NCBI GenBank assembly: GCA_019044685.2
Contig: JAGTXX020000015.1
Span: 744,001-808,000, forward strand
Direction: 5' to 3'
From: Nannochloris sp. 'desiccata'
Taxonomy: Eukaryota; Chlorophyta; Trebouxiophyceae; Chlorellales; Chlorellaceae
Length of the DNA: 64,000 nucleotides
Shown here: one piece after another, positions 33,623 to 45,447 of the stretch
How the letters are laid out: each line of letters opens with the position of its first letter
Numbering within the stretch: the stretch's first letter is position 1
The notes under the pieces: model-generated
What the model saw: the letters and a program-made list of their open reading frames with translations, nothing else
The model's database searches: none
What the model was told of the DNA's origin: nothing
Translations under genes and position numbers: made by a program

Positions 33623-36600
33623 TTAAGTTTCTGGGGCGACAGGCGCTTCTTCTTCGCCTTCGCCTTCTGCAGGAGCTGCTGCTGTCGCCGCTGCCTCAGC
33701 AGCTTGTTGCTGCTGTGCTTGTTGCTGCTGTTGAACCGCTGCAGCCACAGCTGCTTGCTGCGCTTTCATCGCGTGTTGCATAGCAGGATGCATTTGTGCA
33801 AATCCAAACATAGCAGGATGCATAAAGCCAGGATGAGTACCTTGAGGGAACCCACCCGCTGCTTGTGCTGCTTGCGCCGCTTCATACATTGCCTGTTGCA
33901 TTCCTTGCGGCGTCATTTGAGAAGCAGCCATACCTCTCTGTGCAGCAGCGACAGCTGCAAATGGCCAAGCGCCTTGTTGGCCATACATTTGGGCCACTTG
34001 AGCCATTTGAGCAGCAGCAGCAGCAGCTTGTGGGTGCATGCCTGGAGGAAGCACAACGCCGGGGGGGAGCCCTGTCGTGGCTGCTGCTGGTGCAGCAGGG
34101 GCAGGCGGGGGCATAGCGTTTGCTGCTTCTTTAAGTGCATCCATACTTGCTTGAGGTAGTTTATGGAACAGATCGTATTTGGTACCTGATTTCATACAGC
34201 AAATAGGGCAACAGAAATTTTCTGGCACTGAATCTGGCTCACTGCCATCATTATTGTACCCGTCATCGTCAGTAGCAGTAGTTTGAGCGGCAGGGGGAGC
34301 TTCAAAGAGAGCATCAGGTTTCACGACAGGAGGATCTTGTTCACTACCTTGGTTTGTGACCATTGGCTCCGTAGGAGCTTCCGCCTCCGGAACAGGAGCA
34401 GCCTCCGGCGCTGCTGCTGCTGCTGCTTCTTTACCACTACCACCTTGACCACGCAGCCCCACACATTCAAAGTGGAACCATTCTCCACATTGATCACATT
34501 CCAGCATAGGTATCTGTTCATCATAGGCTCTGCGACAAAGACAATACGGCTTTGAGTACTCATTTAATTTTTCAAGCTCTCGATCTACTCTAATAGGCAA
34601 CTTTTCAGCTTCTTTGATTAATTCCTTGGCCTTTGCAGCAGCTTCTACAAATTTAGGATCTAGAGCACCACCAGAAGCTTTTAAATCAGCGACACACGTC
34701 TTAACAGCTTGTTGCCAGTTCTTTGTTGCTTCAGCAGCGGCAAGCAACCGAGCTCCTGCTACATCAGCTGGGGCATCGACTTTTAATCGATCTGCTTCCA
34801 TAAGAAGCTTCGCCACAGATTCAGCAGAGGCCTTTCCACCAGGGGCAGTAGATTTCGCGCCCAGAACTGCATCAACACGGGCTCTCCATCTATTGCACCT
34901 CAGCAAGTGCAATATCCGTTCAGCATGATCAGTACCATCAATTTCCAAAGCAAGCGCGCTTTTGCACAGTTGATGTAACATTCCATCAGATAAAGGCAGT
35001 ACTTGACCTCCGCTTTCCTTTTTACGAGAAGCTTCGTGGACTTCGACCGCTCTACTCGTCGCCGTTGCCCACCTATCAAACTTGAGCAACAGCTTTTCTA
35101 AAGATAATTCTTCATCTACAGTGACAGGCAAGGAACGTACTTCTTCTAATAACGCACCAAGTTCATCGCGAGTAGGTCTACGTGTCCTCCTCAGCTTCCC
35201 CAGAGCATATTCAAGTGGTTCCATAACATTTCTAACCGCTGCGCAAATCGGGCAAGAATATTTGCGTAAAGAACGAGCTTGTGTTTGAGTGACACCCACA
35301 CACCTCATATGATACCATTCTCCACACAAATCACAAGAAATCATAGAGGTATCCACGTTGTAAGGCTGCTGACATAAACAATATAGTTCCCTCTCGTCTT
35401 CTTCACCGTCAGGACCAGGTCCAGGTCTCCGAGGACCAGCAGCTACGAGTTTCTTTTCCACCTCTAACCTGCGTTCAAATTGCTCTACAGCACAGTCGAT
35501 AGAATGACCCAGTACTTCAAAACAACGGTCTAAACGCATACCGGTGTTTCGTTTAGCGATATTACGACGACACCGCTCTTTCCAAATTTCAACTGCAGCT
35601 ACTGCTTCATCAATGTGGTGTCTCAGGTTGGAGTTGACAGGGGTCATACGGGCAGTCTGTTGAAAGACTTGAAGCTCAGCAAAGGCAGGACGAGCACCGG
35701 CAGAGCTCATTAAATCCCTGACTCTGCGTTCCCATTTGTCATGGGCTCGTAGAATCTCATGGAGTCGAGGTAAAGCTGGAACGCCTAGGGCGAGTCTTTC
35801 TCCTCTAAGAATTAATTTACGCAATTGACGGACACCTACTAATGTAGCAGGACCGCCATCTTTAGCTACACCGAGGACCGCACGCGCAGCACGTTCCCAA
35901 TCTTGACCAGCTTCTACATAGCGTTTAAATCGCGCAAAGACCTCCTCATCGCAAGGTAGTATGCCTCCTTCCTCTAATAAAGACATCATATAGGTAAGAT
36001 GAGGGCGCTGATCGTAAGGTGTAATAGGAATAGGTCGGTCATCGTCAGATGCTGAGGGGTCTGCGTCTGGGGGAGGGACCCCGCCAGGTGGCGCTTGAAG
36101 TTTGATGGCTGCAGGAATTTCAAGGCCACTTTCTCGTAAACCACCCGCGAGCGTTGGAGGACCAGAAGCAGGGACAGTGACTATATTAGGTTTCAAAGTA
36201 GAAGGATCTGCAGCAGTACTGGCCATAACAGTACCGTTATTGCCTTGTTTCTCTACACCTTCACCCTTCTTTCCGGCATCATCACCATCACCACCCGTTG
36301 CAGCTTTTCGATACAAGTCTTCAGGCAACTCGGGTAGTTTTTCAAGCAAATTTCGCACAGTCTGTCCCCACAATAGCGCTTCTACATTGGCTTCAAGGAT
36401 ATCTACCTGCTCCATAGCAACTCCAGTGGCTTTCCCTTTCGCAATCAGCTCTTCAAGCAACGGCAGCTGGTCGTCTACCACAAAGTCTTGCTCCAAGACG
36501 GGGCGAGCTTCCTCCAACCACGCCTCAGCAGCAGCGTGTAGACGACGCAAGCCTGCAGCTTCTTCAGCTTTAATGATTAAGCGCTGGTCGTATTCCTCAA

Positions 36601-39600
36601 GAAGAGCAACGATCGTGTCATATGGGGCAAGAGAACCACCTGCTGTGGTCGCAGCAGCAGCAGAGGCAGCCTGGGGAGTCTTCCTCGGCCGACCAGCTCT
36701 GTTAGCAACAGGTGCAGCAGCAGGCTCTTCACCTTCATCTCCGTTTTGGGATGTTTCCATAGCTAGAGCTAAGGTCAGGGTATCAAGACCGGTAGTACCG
36801 CCGCCACCACCATCAGTCTCCATGGGCTCACCAGCTGCTTCTTGTTGTTGCTCTTGCTCTTCTTTCTCAGCAGCAGCAGCAGCAGCAGAGACATCCTTGG
36901 CAGCATTGCCCTTGGCATCACTCGCACCAGTATTGGTAGAGACTAAGCATTCTCGTGCTTTGGAAAGCCATTTATTCGCAGCTTGTAGTTGCTGCGTTAA
37001 ATAATACAACCTCTCCATCTTGACACCCGTCGCAACACCTTCACCCGTGACCTCTGCCAATTCTTCAAGCACAGGCCGTTCTTCTTCAGGACACGCTCCT
37101 CCTTCAGCTCTGGTGGTGTTGTTATTAGTAACTCTAGCTACAAAGGCAGCCGCACGACGTTCCCATAACGCAGCGGCGTCTACTTTTTCTTGCAAGTTCA
37201 ACGCCAAGGTTGAATTTTCAGCGCCCATGTCGGCAGCAGTAGATAATACTTCGATCAAAGCGTGTAAAGTCCCCTTGGAATTAGCTACTTTACGTGCAGT
37301 TTCTTCCCATTCACGACGACGAATGTCCTGACGTAATTCTTCTACCTCAGGGACCTCTACAGGCAGTCGTACTCCTGAATGGAGCTGATCACGAAGCTTT
37401 TTAAGTGGCGCTCGGGTGCGGACTAAACTTTGCATATGCCTCAACCAAGCTTCTGCTTTATCACACATGGCACGTAAATGCTCAGCATCAGGTAATACAG
37501 CAGGGAGAGTCTCAGCTTCAGCGATAAGATCACGTAAATCAGTGAGAGTAGCTCGAACACCAGCAAGCTCGTGCACTCGTTCTTGCCACCTTTCTATCTT
37601 TTCCATTGAAGTCAGTAAATTAGTGACTTCAGGCATGTCAACACGTGCAGTCGTAGCTTGCTCAACGAGAGCTCCAAGATAATCCATTGTAATTGCAGCT
37701 TCGTCTTTCTTTCGGCGCCCTGCTTCGCGTGCTGTGGGTAAGGCACCACGTATAGCTTCTCCCACTTTACGAGCTGTATTCAAACGTTCACGAAGAGCTT
37801 TTGCTTCAGGTAAGGCAAGAGGTAAACGGGAAGCTTCATTTACAGCTATTTCTAAAGTACGAACATCGACAGGAGGAGCGTCTGGAGCTGCCAGCTCAGC
37901 ACAGCGTGACAGCCAATCACGTGCAGATGTTGCAGCTTCTATTAATTCATCAAGACCAGGAGGATTTGCTAAAGGTTTTGGATGTTGATTTAAAAGTGCT
38001 TCTATGGCTTCTAATGGTGGTTTCCCACGTAAAGCAGCATTCACAGCAGCCATGTAGTCCTCTGCATCAGCCAGGCGAGGTTGTAATTCCCTTACCGCTG
38101 CTTCATCACCTGCACTGACTCCACCCCATAAATACTGCTCTGCAGCTTCCACTAGATCAGTTAAATCGACAGCCATGCCACCACCTCGTTCTAAAGCTAA
38201 GCGAGCACGTTCCCGCCATGCAGTGCAAGATTGGTGTAATCCTTGCAACCACTCATTCACTGCCTCTCTGTCTTCTGGATAGACATCTAGAATAGAGAAA
38301 GGACGGACAGGACCTTGAAGAAACCCATTTCCGGTGATAAGAGTAAGAGAAGCAGCTGCTTCAGAAGGAGGATTTTGGTCTTCTTCACGTTTGCGCTTCC
38401 GACTGGCAGCAACCGCCTTTTTGACGGGAGAAGGAAGAAGCTTTAATTTCTCTTTTTCTCCTTCATCATCGTCCTCTTCAGCTGGTTGGACAGCACTCAT
38501 AACAGTCATAAAACCAGCTAAAGCTTCTAAATCCTCTTCCTTCATCTCTTCAGCTTTGGGTACTACTGCTGCAGCAGCAGCAGAAGGCGCAGCTGCAACG
38601 CCGGCGTTATCATCAGCTCCTTCCTTTTTAATAGCAGCAGCGGCGTTGTCACTAGCTATATTGGCAGCAGCGGCTTCTAAAAGAGTCACAGCTGCAGCAG
38701 AACACTCCTTTGCTACCGCTTCTACAGCTGCAGAAACTTCCCGCTCCTCTCCAGTAACCTGTGCCACAACGTCTTTGGTTATCTTTGCGGTTAAACCTTC
38801 TTCTAGTGACTCTAATTCTCGCAGAGTATATCTCCACGCTAAACGGCGGCGGCGCATAGGGCATTCACACAAATTTGCAGCATGGTGAAGGCACGTCCTT
38901 CGACGAGGGCAGCAATCACACTCTACAGCTGACAGGTGTAATGGTAAGTGGCAAATAGCACATCCAGGGTCAGATTGATCTCCAAAATCCATGCCCACAG
39001 GTTGATCTACACGGCGAGATCGGACTAAACCTTCAGACCAGAGCTTAGCACGCATAACACGTTCTTCAGATGCAACACGCTCGAGCTCTTGGCTCACCCA
39101 GTGGCAAGTACGAGGCCCTGGAGGATCTACCACTCTATCTGTACCACCAATAATAGTACCACCGCTAACGCTAGCAACAGTAGCAGTGCGAACCAATAAA
39201 CGTTCATGAGAAAATGAGCATGGTTTTCTATAGTGGCGGTATTTAGAGACGCTCATGGCACCAAATCGAAGCCAATCAGGTGGCGCAAAAGCTACAAATT
39301 CAGAACAGTTGACACCAAGACTGATTGCAGTGTGGTAAGCATTGGGGAAGGTCAAAATAAAGGAACCAGGCTCTTGAGTGACAGCAGTAAGTGGAACTCC
39401 AGATGCAGCCAGGACACGAGGTGCTAGTAAACAATGAATTTTATATAATACTTCAGGTTGCCGTGCGAGTTTGGGCGGTAAGGCAGCACGAAGAGCGGCC
39501 TCTAGCAATGCAGCAGCGTGAGCAGGGACAGCATAATGCTTTCTAGGTGCACCCCAATGCAAATAATCTAAACCGTAAAGTTCATGCGGCTGCACACGCC

Positions 39601-41427
39601 AAGGGTACGCAGAGAACAACATGGAAAATGAGATTGTAGGGGACGTTACGCCAGGAATGTGGTCTTCTAAAACTCTTAACAAATTTGCATGCTCTCCGGG
39701 TGCATGAGGAATGTTTAAAAGATTCCATGGGTGAGCTGCATATGGGCTCTCTTCAGCAGTAGTACCAGTACTCTTACGACGAGGGAATCCAGAGCCGTAT
39801 CGAGTCGTTTCAAGATCTTCTGCAATGAGAACTTCAGCTATGTCTTCACCTTCTTCTACAACTCGCCAGAATTCAGATTCTCGTTGAGCAAGGGTTGCCG
39901 CAGCGGCTTGCTCGTCTGAACCAAACCACTGGCGTTCAAAGCTAGCTGAGACACGTTCAATATCATCAATAGAGTAGTTTTCCCCTTTACGGGTGCCATC
40001 ACCTTCTAATTCTGCATAGGGATGGAAGAAATTCAAAAGTCAGTTGGAAGTACGACAACGTGGGCGCAGAAAATATAGGAACAATAAATTGATAAAGTGG
40101 TAATTATGTAAGACATACCACTTGAAATACAAGTTGGGCAGACCCATTCGCCTTCAGGAACGGTTTCTAAGGGTGGCGAAAGGCAAAACATGTGCCATCC
40201 TTTGTCACAACGATCGCACAAAATGATCTTGTCTTCATAGTGTCCACCTTTGCATTTCTCGCACACCATTGTGAGGAGGTTATCCGGAATCTTGATGTTA
40301 CTATGCGAAGAAGAGGAAGGATCCTGAAAAGCAAAAAGAAAAAGCGGGTCGTTAGCTTGGACTAAATTTGGTCTTTTGGACACGCATTCAAAATCCAAAC
40401 GGTAGCATCTGCAGGTTTCGGACCATAGATTCTGCTCTAGGGCGTTTATTATTGTCAACTTACTCTAGATGGGCCCTTTCGGCGCTTCTTTGTCGGCTCA
40501 GAAGCCTGAACAGCAGGAGCGAGGCCTAACATCGCTTCCAGGATTTCAGCAGCTTCGTCGTCATCCATAATTTCCTCCTGTGGCTCCTCAATATCAGACT
40601 TATCATCGGACTGATCAGCTTCCATAGCAGCAGCTGCAAAAAGAAACAAAGACATGTGAGCATCAAGGATGAAGGGGAACAAACATCTGATGCGACGCCG
40701 AGAAATGAATATAACCCCTAACCGCATGTCAAAATATTCAGCAAAAACACTCCAATGCGTTCAGAACCCGCCCAAAGCCTCAAACTTACCCAGAAGACCA
40801 GCACCCTCAGTGGTCTGCGCCTTGCAGTGATCTTCGTAAGGCAGCAAAAGTCTCTGATAGTGCGACTTCAAGGTATACGCAGCTGAGCTACCTTTATCCA
40901 CGATCTGAACAATAAAATGGTGGCATTAGTAAAGGCGCGGGTGAAAAGCAGGGCAAACTAGCTGCATGAGGAGCCACGAAAAGATGGGTCGTTTGAACAC
41001 TTACCTGCAATGCTGCGACTATTTCCTTCCATGTTTTATCTTCACTGACCTTGTGGTAACCACCACGTTTCATAGTCACTCGGTACAGAGCATACAGGTC
41101 AATCTCCTGACCGATGAAGGTCGGCTTCTTTTTAGGCTTGTTCGACCCGCTGGCATCTAGGAACGCATTGTAATCCTCCCAGAAATGCTTAACAGCTGCA
41201 CTAGTATCCTTGGTCTGCAGCTGATGCACCGAGAGTAGCTTGGTAGGCACCTTGCGCTTTTTATCAAATGTAAAATCAGGTTCCCAAGAACCCTGTGGCG
41301 GGATAATCTTGGCTATTCCTGCGGCCTCCGCATGCCTGCGTACAAAAGCTATGTATGCCATTGGATCCCTCCACTCCTCGGCGCTCGGCCGGAACGTGGG
41401 GGCCTCGCTAGGCTCCTGAATTTCCAT
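33623..41427 (-). CDS. Giant KDM5/JARID1-like protein with degenerate JmjC active site
   Basis: Five exons, 41427-41005, 40904-40790, 40633-40464, 40323-40119 and 40011-33623, give 2433 residues, larger than usual KDM5 (~1500-1900). Domains: JmjN (about 8-50), ARID (75-175), PHD1 (MVCEKCKGGHYEDKIILC onward, near 250-300), JmjC (about 400-560), C5HC2 zinc finger (CAICHLPLHLSAVECDCC), a long PLU-1 helical region, PHD2 (YCLCQQPYNVDTSMISCDLC) and PHD3 (YCLCRRAYDEQIPMLECDQC), then an Ala/Gln-rich tail. KDM5 enzymes demethylate H3K4me3/2. Here the His-x-Glu iron site aligned to WHVEDHW is WRVQPHE (residues 442-448), and the 2-oxoglutarate Lys aligned in WGEPK is Arg; the last His (531) is kept. It is therefore predicted to be a non-catalytic reader or scaffold. 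PHD3 is split by a ~75-residue acidic insert. Confidence 0.93.
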
Positions 41428-42000
41428 GGGGATTAAAACTTCGGAGGTTTAGGCTATCTTTGGAGGCTGAGCAAGCATGGCGCCAACTGTATTTTAAATG
41501 GGATATTCTGAATTATTGTAGAGGATGATCTGTGGCGAAGAGTGAGAAAAATGGAAAATTTTAGACCGCAAAAAGCTGGAAAATTTTAAACAGACTTTCT
41601 TTACGACGTTAGGGTCAAAGTTAGGGTCTCTTCTGCACAATCCACAAGGTCCAGACCTCAAAGTAATACTTGCAAACCTCAAAATAGTTGTCTGGAACCA
41701 AAGCAAGCTATCGCAGTGTGCTTAAGTTAAAAATTATCCAACAGATCAAGCATGCAGGCGTGATGCTGGTTGCAAAAGCTGGTTGTCAACTATTAACTAG
41801 ATCCTATAAAATTCACAAGGTTGCGTTACGCTCTTTGCGTGCCACAATATATAAGAGTAAGGTTTGAATATAGTGAAGTCGAAGCGTGAATCAATAAAAT
41901 GTAATTAATCATTGTTGGCAAGACCTGGGAGACCATTTGCCATTTTCATCCTCTGACGAAAGTAGTTAATTGTACGTTGTAAACTATAGCTTTTGATTAA
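41428..42000. other. Divergent promoter region, KDM5-like and Nudix genes
   Basis: No convincing gene. A 70-codon reverse-strand frame at 41494-41706 has no recognisable features. TATAAAA occurs at 41805-41811, about 195 bases upstream of the Nudix ATG. Confidence 0.4.
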
Positions 42001-43002
42001 ATGCAAAAACCTGCCGACTTCATTTCTTTTCCAGGTATCATGCAACCTCGTGCCTGCTCGCCACATTCCACGATCGCTCCAACACCATTCAGAACTTTTA
42101 AAATGGCAGCAGCCTCTACAGACTCCCAAGTAGACTCTTCCATTCCAGGCTCATTACCTGGCCGTCGAGACATGTATGACGGCTTGATTATCGACCCAGA
42201 CACCCTTCCAACAGGTACGACTGACTTCATAGACGCTCTAGCATCTTCTGTGCCGGCTTGGCAAGAGGCTGGCTTCCGAGGCATATGGTTAAAAATTCCA
42301 ATTAGCAGAGCCCACTATGTAGGTCACGCCGTAGATGCGGGCTTTGAATACCACCATGCTGAACCAGGATACTTAATGTTAACGCAATGGCTCCCGCAAT
42401 CAGAAAATAAACTGCCGCCCAATGCTTCTCATCAAGTGGGGGTCGGGGCATTTGTGTTTGATAAAGAAACTCGCCGCGTACTAGTAGTTCAAGAAAAGAA
42501 TGGCCCTTTAAAGGGGAAAGGGGTATGGAAAATGCCTACAGGCTTAGTCCAAGCAGGAGAGGACATTACAGAAGCAGCCCAACGAGAAGTCGAAGAGGAA
42601 ACAGGAATCAAAACAAAATTTCATAGCGTACTAGCAATGCGGCAAGCTCATGGTCTTGCATTTGGCAAATCAGACATGTTTTTTGTAGTGGCGTTAGACC
42701 CTGTGCACCCTGCATCTGCGCAGACAATAGTCCCACAAGAAGATGAGGTAGAGGCTGCAGCTTGGATCAGCTTAGAAGAGTATACCTCGGTAGAATTTCA
42801 TTTACAGAGACCACTGTTAAAGAAGATTATGGAAAAGTGCACGGCGTATGCTAAAGGACAGTATTCAGGTCTTGGGGGGTATAAGTTGTCCTCTGGGTTC
42901 TCTGAAAGGCAAGATTTGTTGCTGTTTGGGGAAGGAACGGAAGAAGAAGTGACACTGGCGGCAAAGGAGAAAAACGAAGATGCCTGGATTGGACTTAGTT
43001 GA
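42001..43002 (+). CDS. Nudix hydrolase, NUDT6/plant NUDT2-10-like
   Basis: Single exon, 333 residues. The Nudix box is complete (42541-42609): G-x5-E-x7-REVEEETGI, the magnesium-binding helix that hydrolyses nucleoside diphosphates linked to another moiety. Before it is the pre-Nudix domain typical of human NUDT6 and the plant NUDT2/5/6/7/10 group (FRGIWLKIPISRAHYVGHAV, then GFEYHHAEPGYLMLTQWL). Plant members act on ADP-ribose or NADH. Substrate cannot be read from sequence. The N-terminal ~35 residues (MQKPADFISFPGIMQPRACS) are weakly transit-like, so organelle targeting is possible; a cytosolic form could start at the later Met in KMAAASTD. Confidence 0.92.
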   Translation: MQKPADFISFPGIMQPRACSPHSTIAPTPFRTFKMAAASTDSQVDSSIPGSLPGRRDMYDGLIIDPDTLPTGTTDFIDALASSVPAWQEAGFRGIWLKIPISRAHYVGHAVDAGFEYHHAEPGYLMLTQWLPQSENKLPPNASHQVGVGAFVFDKETRRVLVVQEKNGPLKGKGVWKMPTGLVQAGEDITEAAQREVEEETGIKTKFHSVLAMRQAHGLAFGKSDMFFVVALDPVHPASAQTIVPQEDEVEAAAWISLEEYTSVEFHLQRPLLKKIMEKCTAYAKGQYSGLGGYKLSSGFSERQDLLLFGEGTEEEVTLAAKEKNEDAWIGLS

Positions 43003-43298
43003 TATATCCTTGATAGATTTTTTAATATTCTTTCCTATTTAAGGCTTTCGCTCTGTACTAGTTACCCGAAAATTCGAGTTGTTGAAAAAGTATTTCAGGT
43101 CTCTTAAAATTTGAATTTTGAACACGGCACGCTGTGCTTCCTAAAAGAGGGTTTCAAACTTAAAAATTTTAAGTTAAAATAGTCCTGCTGCTGGAAAAAA
43201 AACTTGATTATTATCTAAATAACCGTGTTCACAAATCGTATATCTTGGTGATTTTAGCCCAGAGAGCAGCCAGTTTCAGACTCTTGACTCTCTCAAAG

Positions 43299-44563
43299 AT
43301 GGCTGAAAATGCCGCAATTATTGTCGATTTAGGAGGGAAGGATATCAAAGCTGGATATGCTTCCGGATGGCCAACGGAGGAAGAACCGCGATTGGCAAGT
43401 TTAATGCCTGCAAAACACTTTTCTTTACCCGTCACCTCAATCTGATCACTTTGAAAAAGTAACCAAATCTATACCTCTTTAAACAGGTCACACCCTCTGC
43501 TGCGACTACATCAACGTCTCCAGATCCCATTCGCCCTATCCAGCGCGGAGAAATCGTCAATTGGGACGTTTTAGAATCCATTCTTCATTACGCTCTCTAT
43601 GATCAACTCCCGTCCTGGGTACAAGGAGCAGAAGGCAGCCTTCTCATGATAGAACCAGCCTTAACATCTCGTAGTGATCGCGAACTTCTCACTCAACTCG
43701 TGTTTGAAGTATTCAACGTCAGTAGTTACTATGCGACCGATTCAGCTGTAGCATCTTTAGCCGGTGTAGGTAAACTTAGTGGGGTAGTAGTCGACATAGG
43801 CTACGATAAATTAGACGTGATGCCTGTTTTAGATGGATTATTACAAGCATCGTCAGGCGCACGATTACCATACGGTGGTCAGAATTTGACAGCCCATTTA
43901 CAACACCTTTTATCTAAAAAGGGCATCAACGTAAGCCTAGAAGATGCAGAAAAAATAAAGCTTTCAGCCATGCATGCAGTTCCATTCCCTGGCAGCGAGC
44001 CACACGCTCTAGCACCAGGAGCTGCTGCACAAACAGATACAGCGAAAGATGATGCGGAACGTAAAGCTGAAGAAGAGAAACAAAAAGAAAGTAGGAAAAT
44101 ATTCACCTTGCCAGACGGCCAGGTGATTAATGTAGAGGAAGAAGGAAAAGCACTTGGTGAAGCACTCTTAAACCCTTCTTTGCTAGGTTTCACTTTACCC
44201 GCACTCGCAGACGCTATTCAAACAGCAGGGCTGGTAACTACTCTACACGGCGGTAAAGAATCTGCAAAAGTTTTAGCGGAAAATCTACTCATCTGCGGCG
44301 GAGGGGCAGGTACATATGGGATCTCACGGCGTCTTTTAGCTGAAGTAGCCGCCACAGCACACCCAAATTTCCCTCCTGCTTTGTGTTTTATCCCTGAATA
44401 TATGCCTAAACGTACTGCCCAGCGTGCAGCATGGATAGGGGGTGCTGTGATGGCTAAAATTGTGTTTAGTGGCTCTGGACCAATGCAAACTTCTCAACAT
44501 GCTGTGAGCAAAGCTGATTATGACGAGATGGGGCCAGCTATAATACACAGAAAATGTAGCTAG
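43299..44563 (+). CDS. ARP7: Actin-related protein, plant ARP7-like
   Basis: Two exons, 43299-43430 and 43487-44563, give 402 residues. Actin-fold signatures are degenerate: IIVDLGGKDIKAGYASGWP at the N-terminus, NWDVLESILHYALYDQL, then QLVFEVFNVSSYYATDSAVA, GVVVDIGYDKLDVMPVLDG and a late LLICGGGAGTYGISRRL. The C-terminus ADYDEMGPAIIHRKCS and the LPDGQVINVEEE stretch match plant ARP7, a subunit of SWI/SNF-type chromatin remodellers. An acidic/Lys-rich insert of about 30 residues precedes LPDGQV. The 56-base intron uses an unusual GTCACC donor with a normal CAG acceptor; it is the only phase-compatible join found. The orthology is strong; the intron is less certain. Confidence 0.85.
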
Positions 44564-45447
44564 TTAATTAAAAATTTGGATATTCTTAATATTATATGCA
44601 GAATTTACTTGTTTGACTATTTGTAAGGCGATGTTATATAGCTTGGAGCTGTTTTTGTCTCAGAGGTCTGTGTCGGGAATTTTTCTGCGGGTCTCTTTAA
44701 ATAATTTCTTATTATCTTGTGATATACAAAACCAGAAAAATGAATGCTGACGTTACGTTAGTGTCTCTGTGCAGCATAGACGTGGAGTATGTAAATACGG
44801 AAAAGTGGAAGCAAGGGGGGGGAGAGAGAGGAGAGACCCTCCCCTCCATTACACCACTAAAGAATGTCTGACAGATTGATTGATTGATCGATTGATTGAA
44901 AAAGTTAAAAGGAAAGTAGGGACAAGGGAGTGGAAAAGAAGAAATAACGACAAAGCATAAAAAGGGACAGATGGTCAAGAACGGTATTGTATATTATATA
45001 TGTACGTCAAAGTGAAGTGCAACATCACAACCAAGGAAGAAAGCAGGTGAAAAAAGAAAAGTATAAAGGATTTGATTCTGGCCCTGGTTTCGCCTTTACG
45101 CTGGCTGTGTACGATGTATTATTTTTCAGAAAGCTAATTTTCTCTTCTTTCTTTACTCGCTCAAAAAACAAATGCTGAAATAGAGAAAATTGGTTTTGTT
45201 GCCATCAAGAGGCGTATTTTATTTTATTTTACTTTATAATTGATAACTAATAATACGATTCCTTTTTTTTGGCTTCAGAAGGACTGCCTGTTCAAGTCAA
45301 CCTGCACCTGATTGATCTGTGCACCCACCCTCGCCAAAAATATAGTACACTAAGAAGGAGACAAAAAGAAACGAAGACGTCCTGAAAAAACAAACCAAAA
45401 CAAAAAACTATCGATAGAATAAATCCTAAAAACATCGGCCAAATATA
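44564..45447. other. Convergent 3' region with low-complexity repeats
   Basis: Between ARP7 and the bromodomain gene. Contains a G-rich/GA run near 44814-44835, an ATTG repeat near 44876-44900 and AT-rich stretches. No gene seen. Confidence 0.45.

Noticed and set aside
36102..37004. Long forward frame of about 300 codons inside the KDM5-like gene
   Set aside because: Antisense shadow of the Ala/Glu-rich PLU-1 region; Ser/Ala-rich composition is what the opposite strand of such codons gives.
41494..41706. Reverse frame of 70 codons upstream of the KDM5-like gene
   Set aside because: No splice partner, domain or conserved pattern; it lies in the divergent promoter.
44814..44900. G-rich and ATTG repeats as a possible regulatory RNA or origin
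   Set aside because: Short low-complexity tracts in a 3' intergenic region with no further structure visible.
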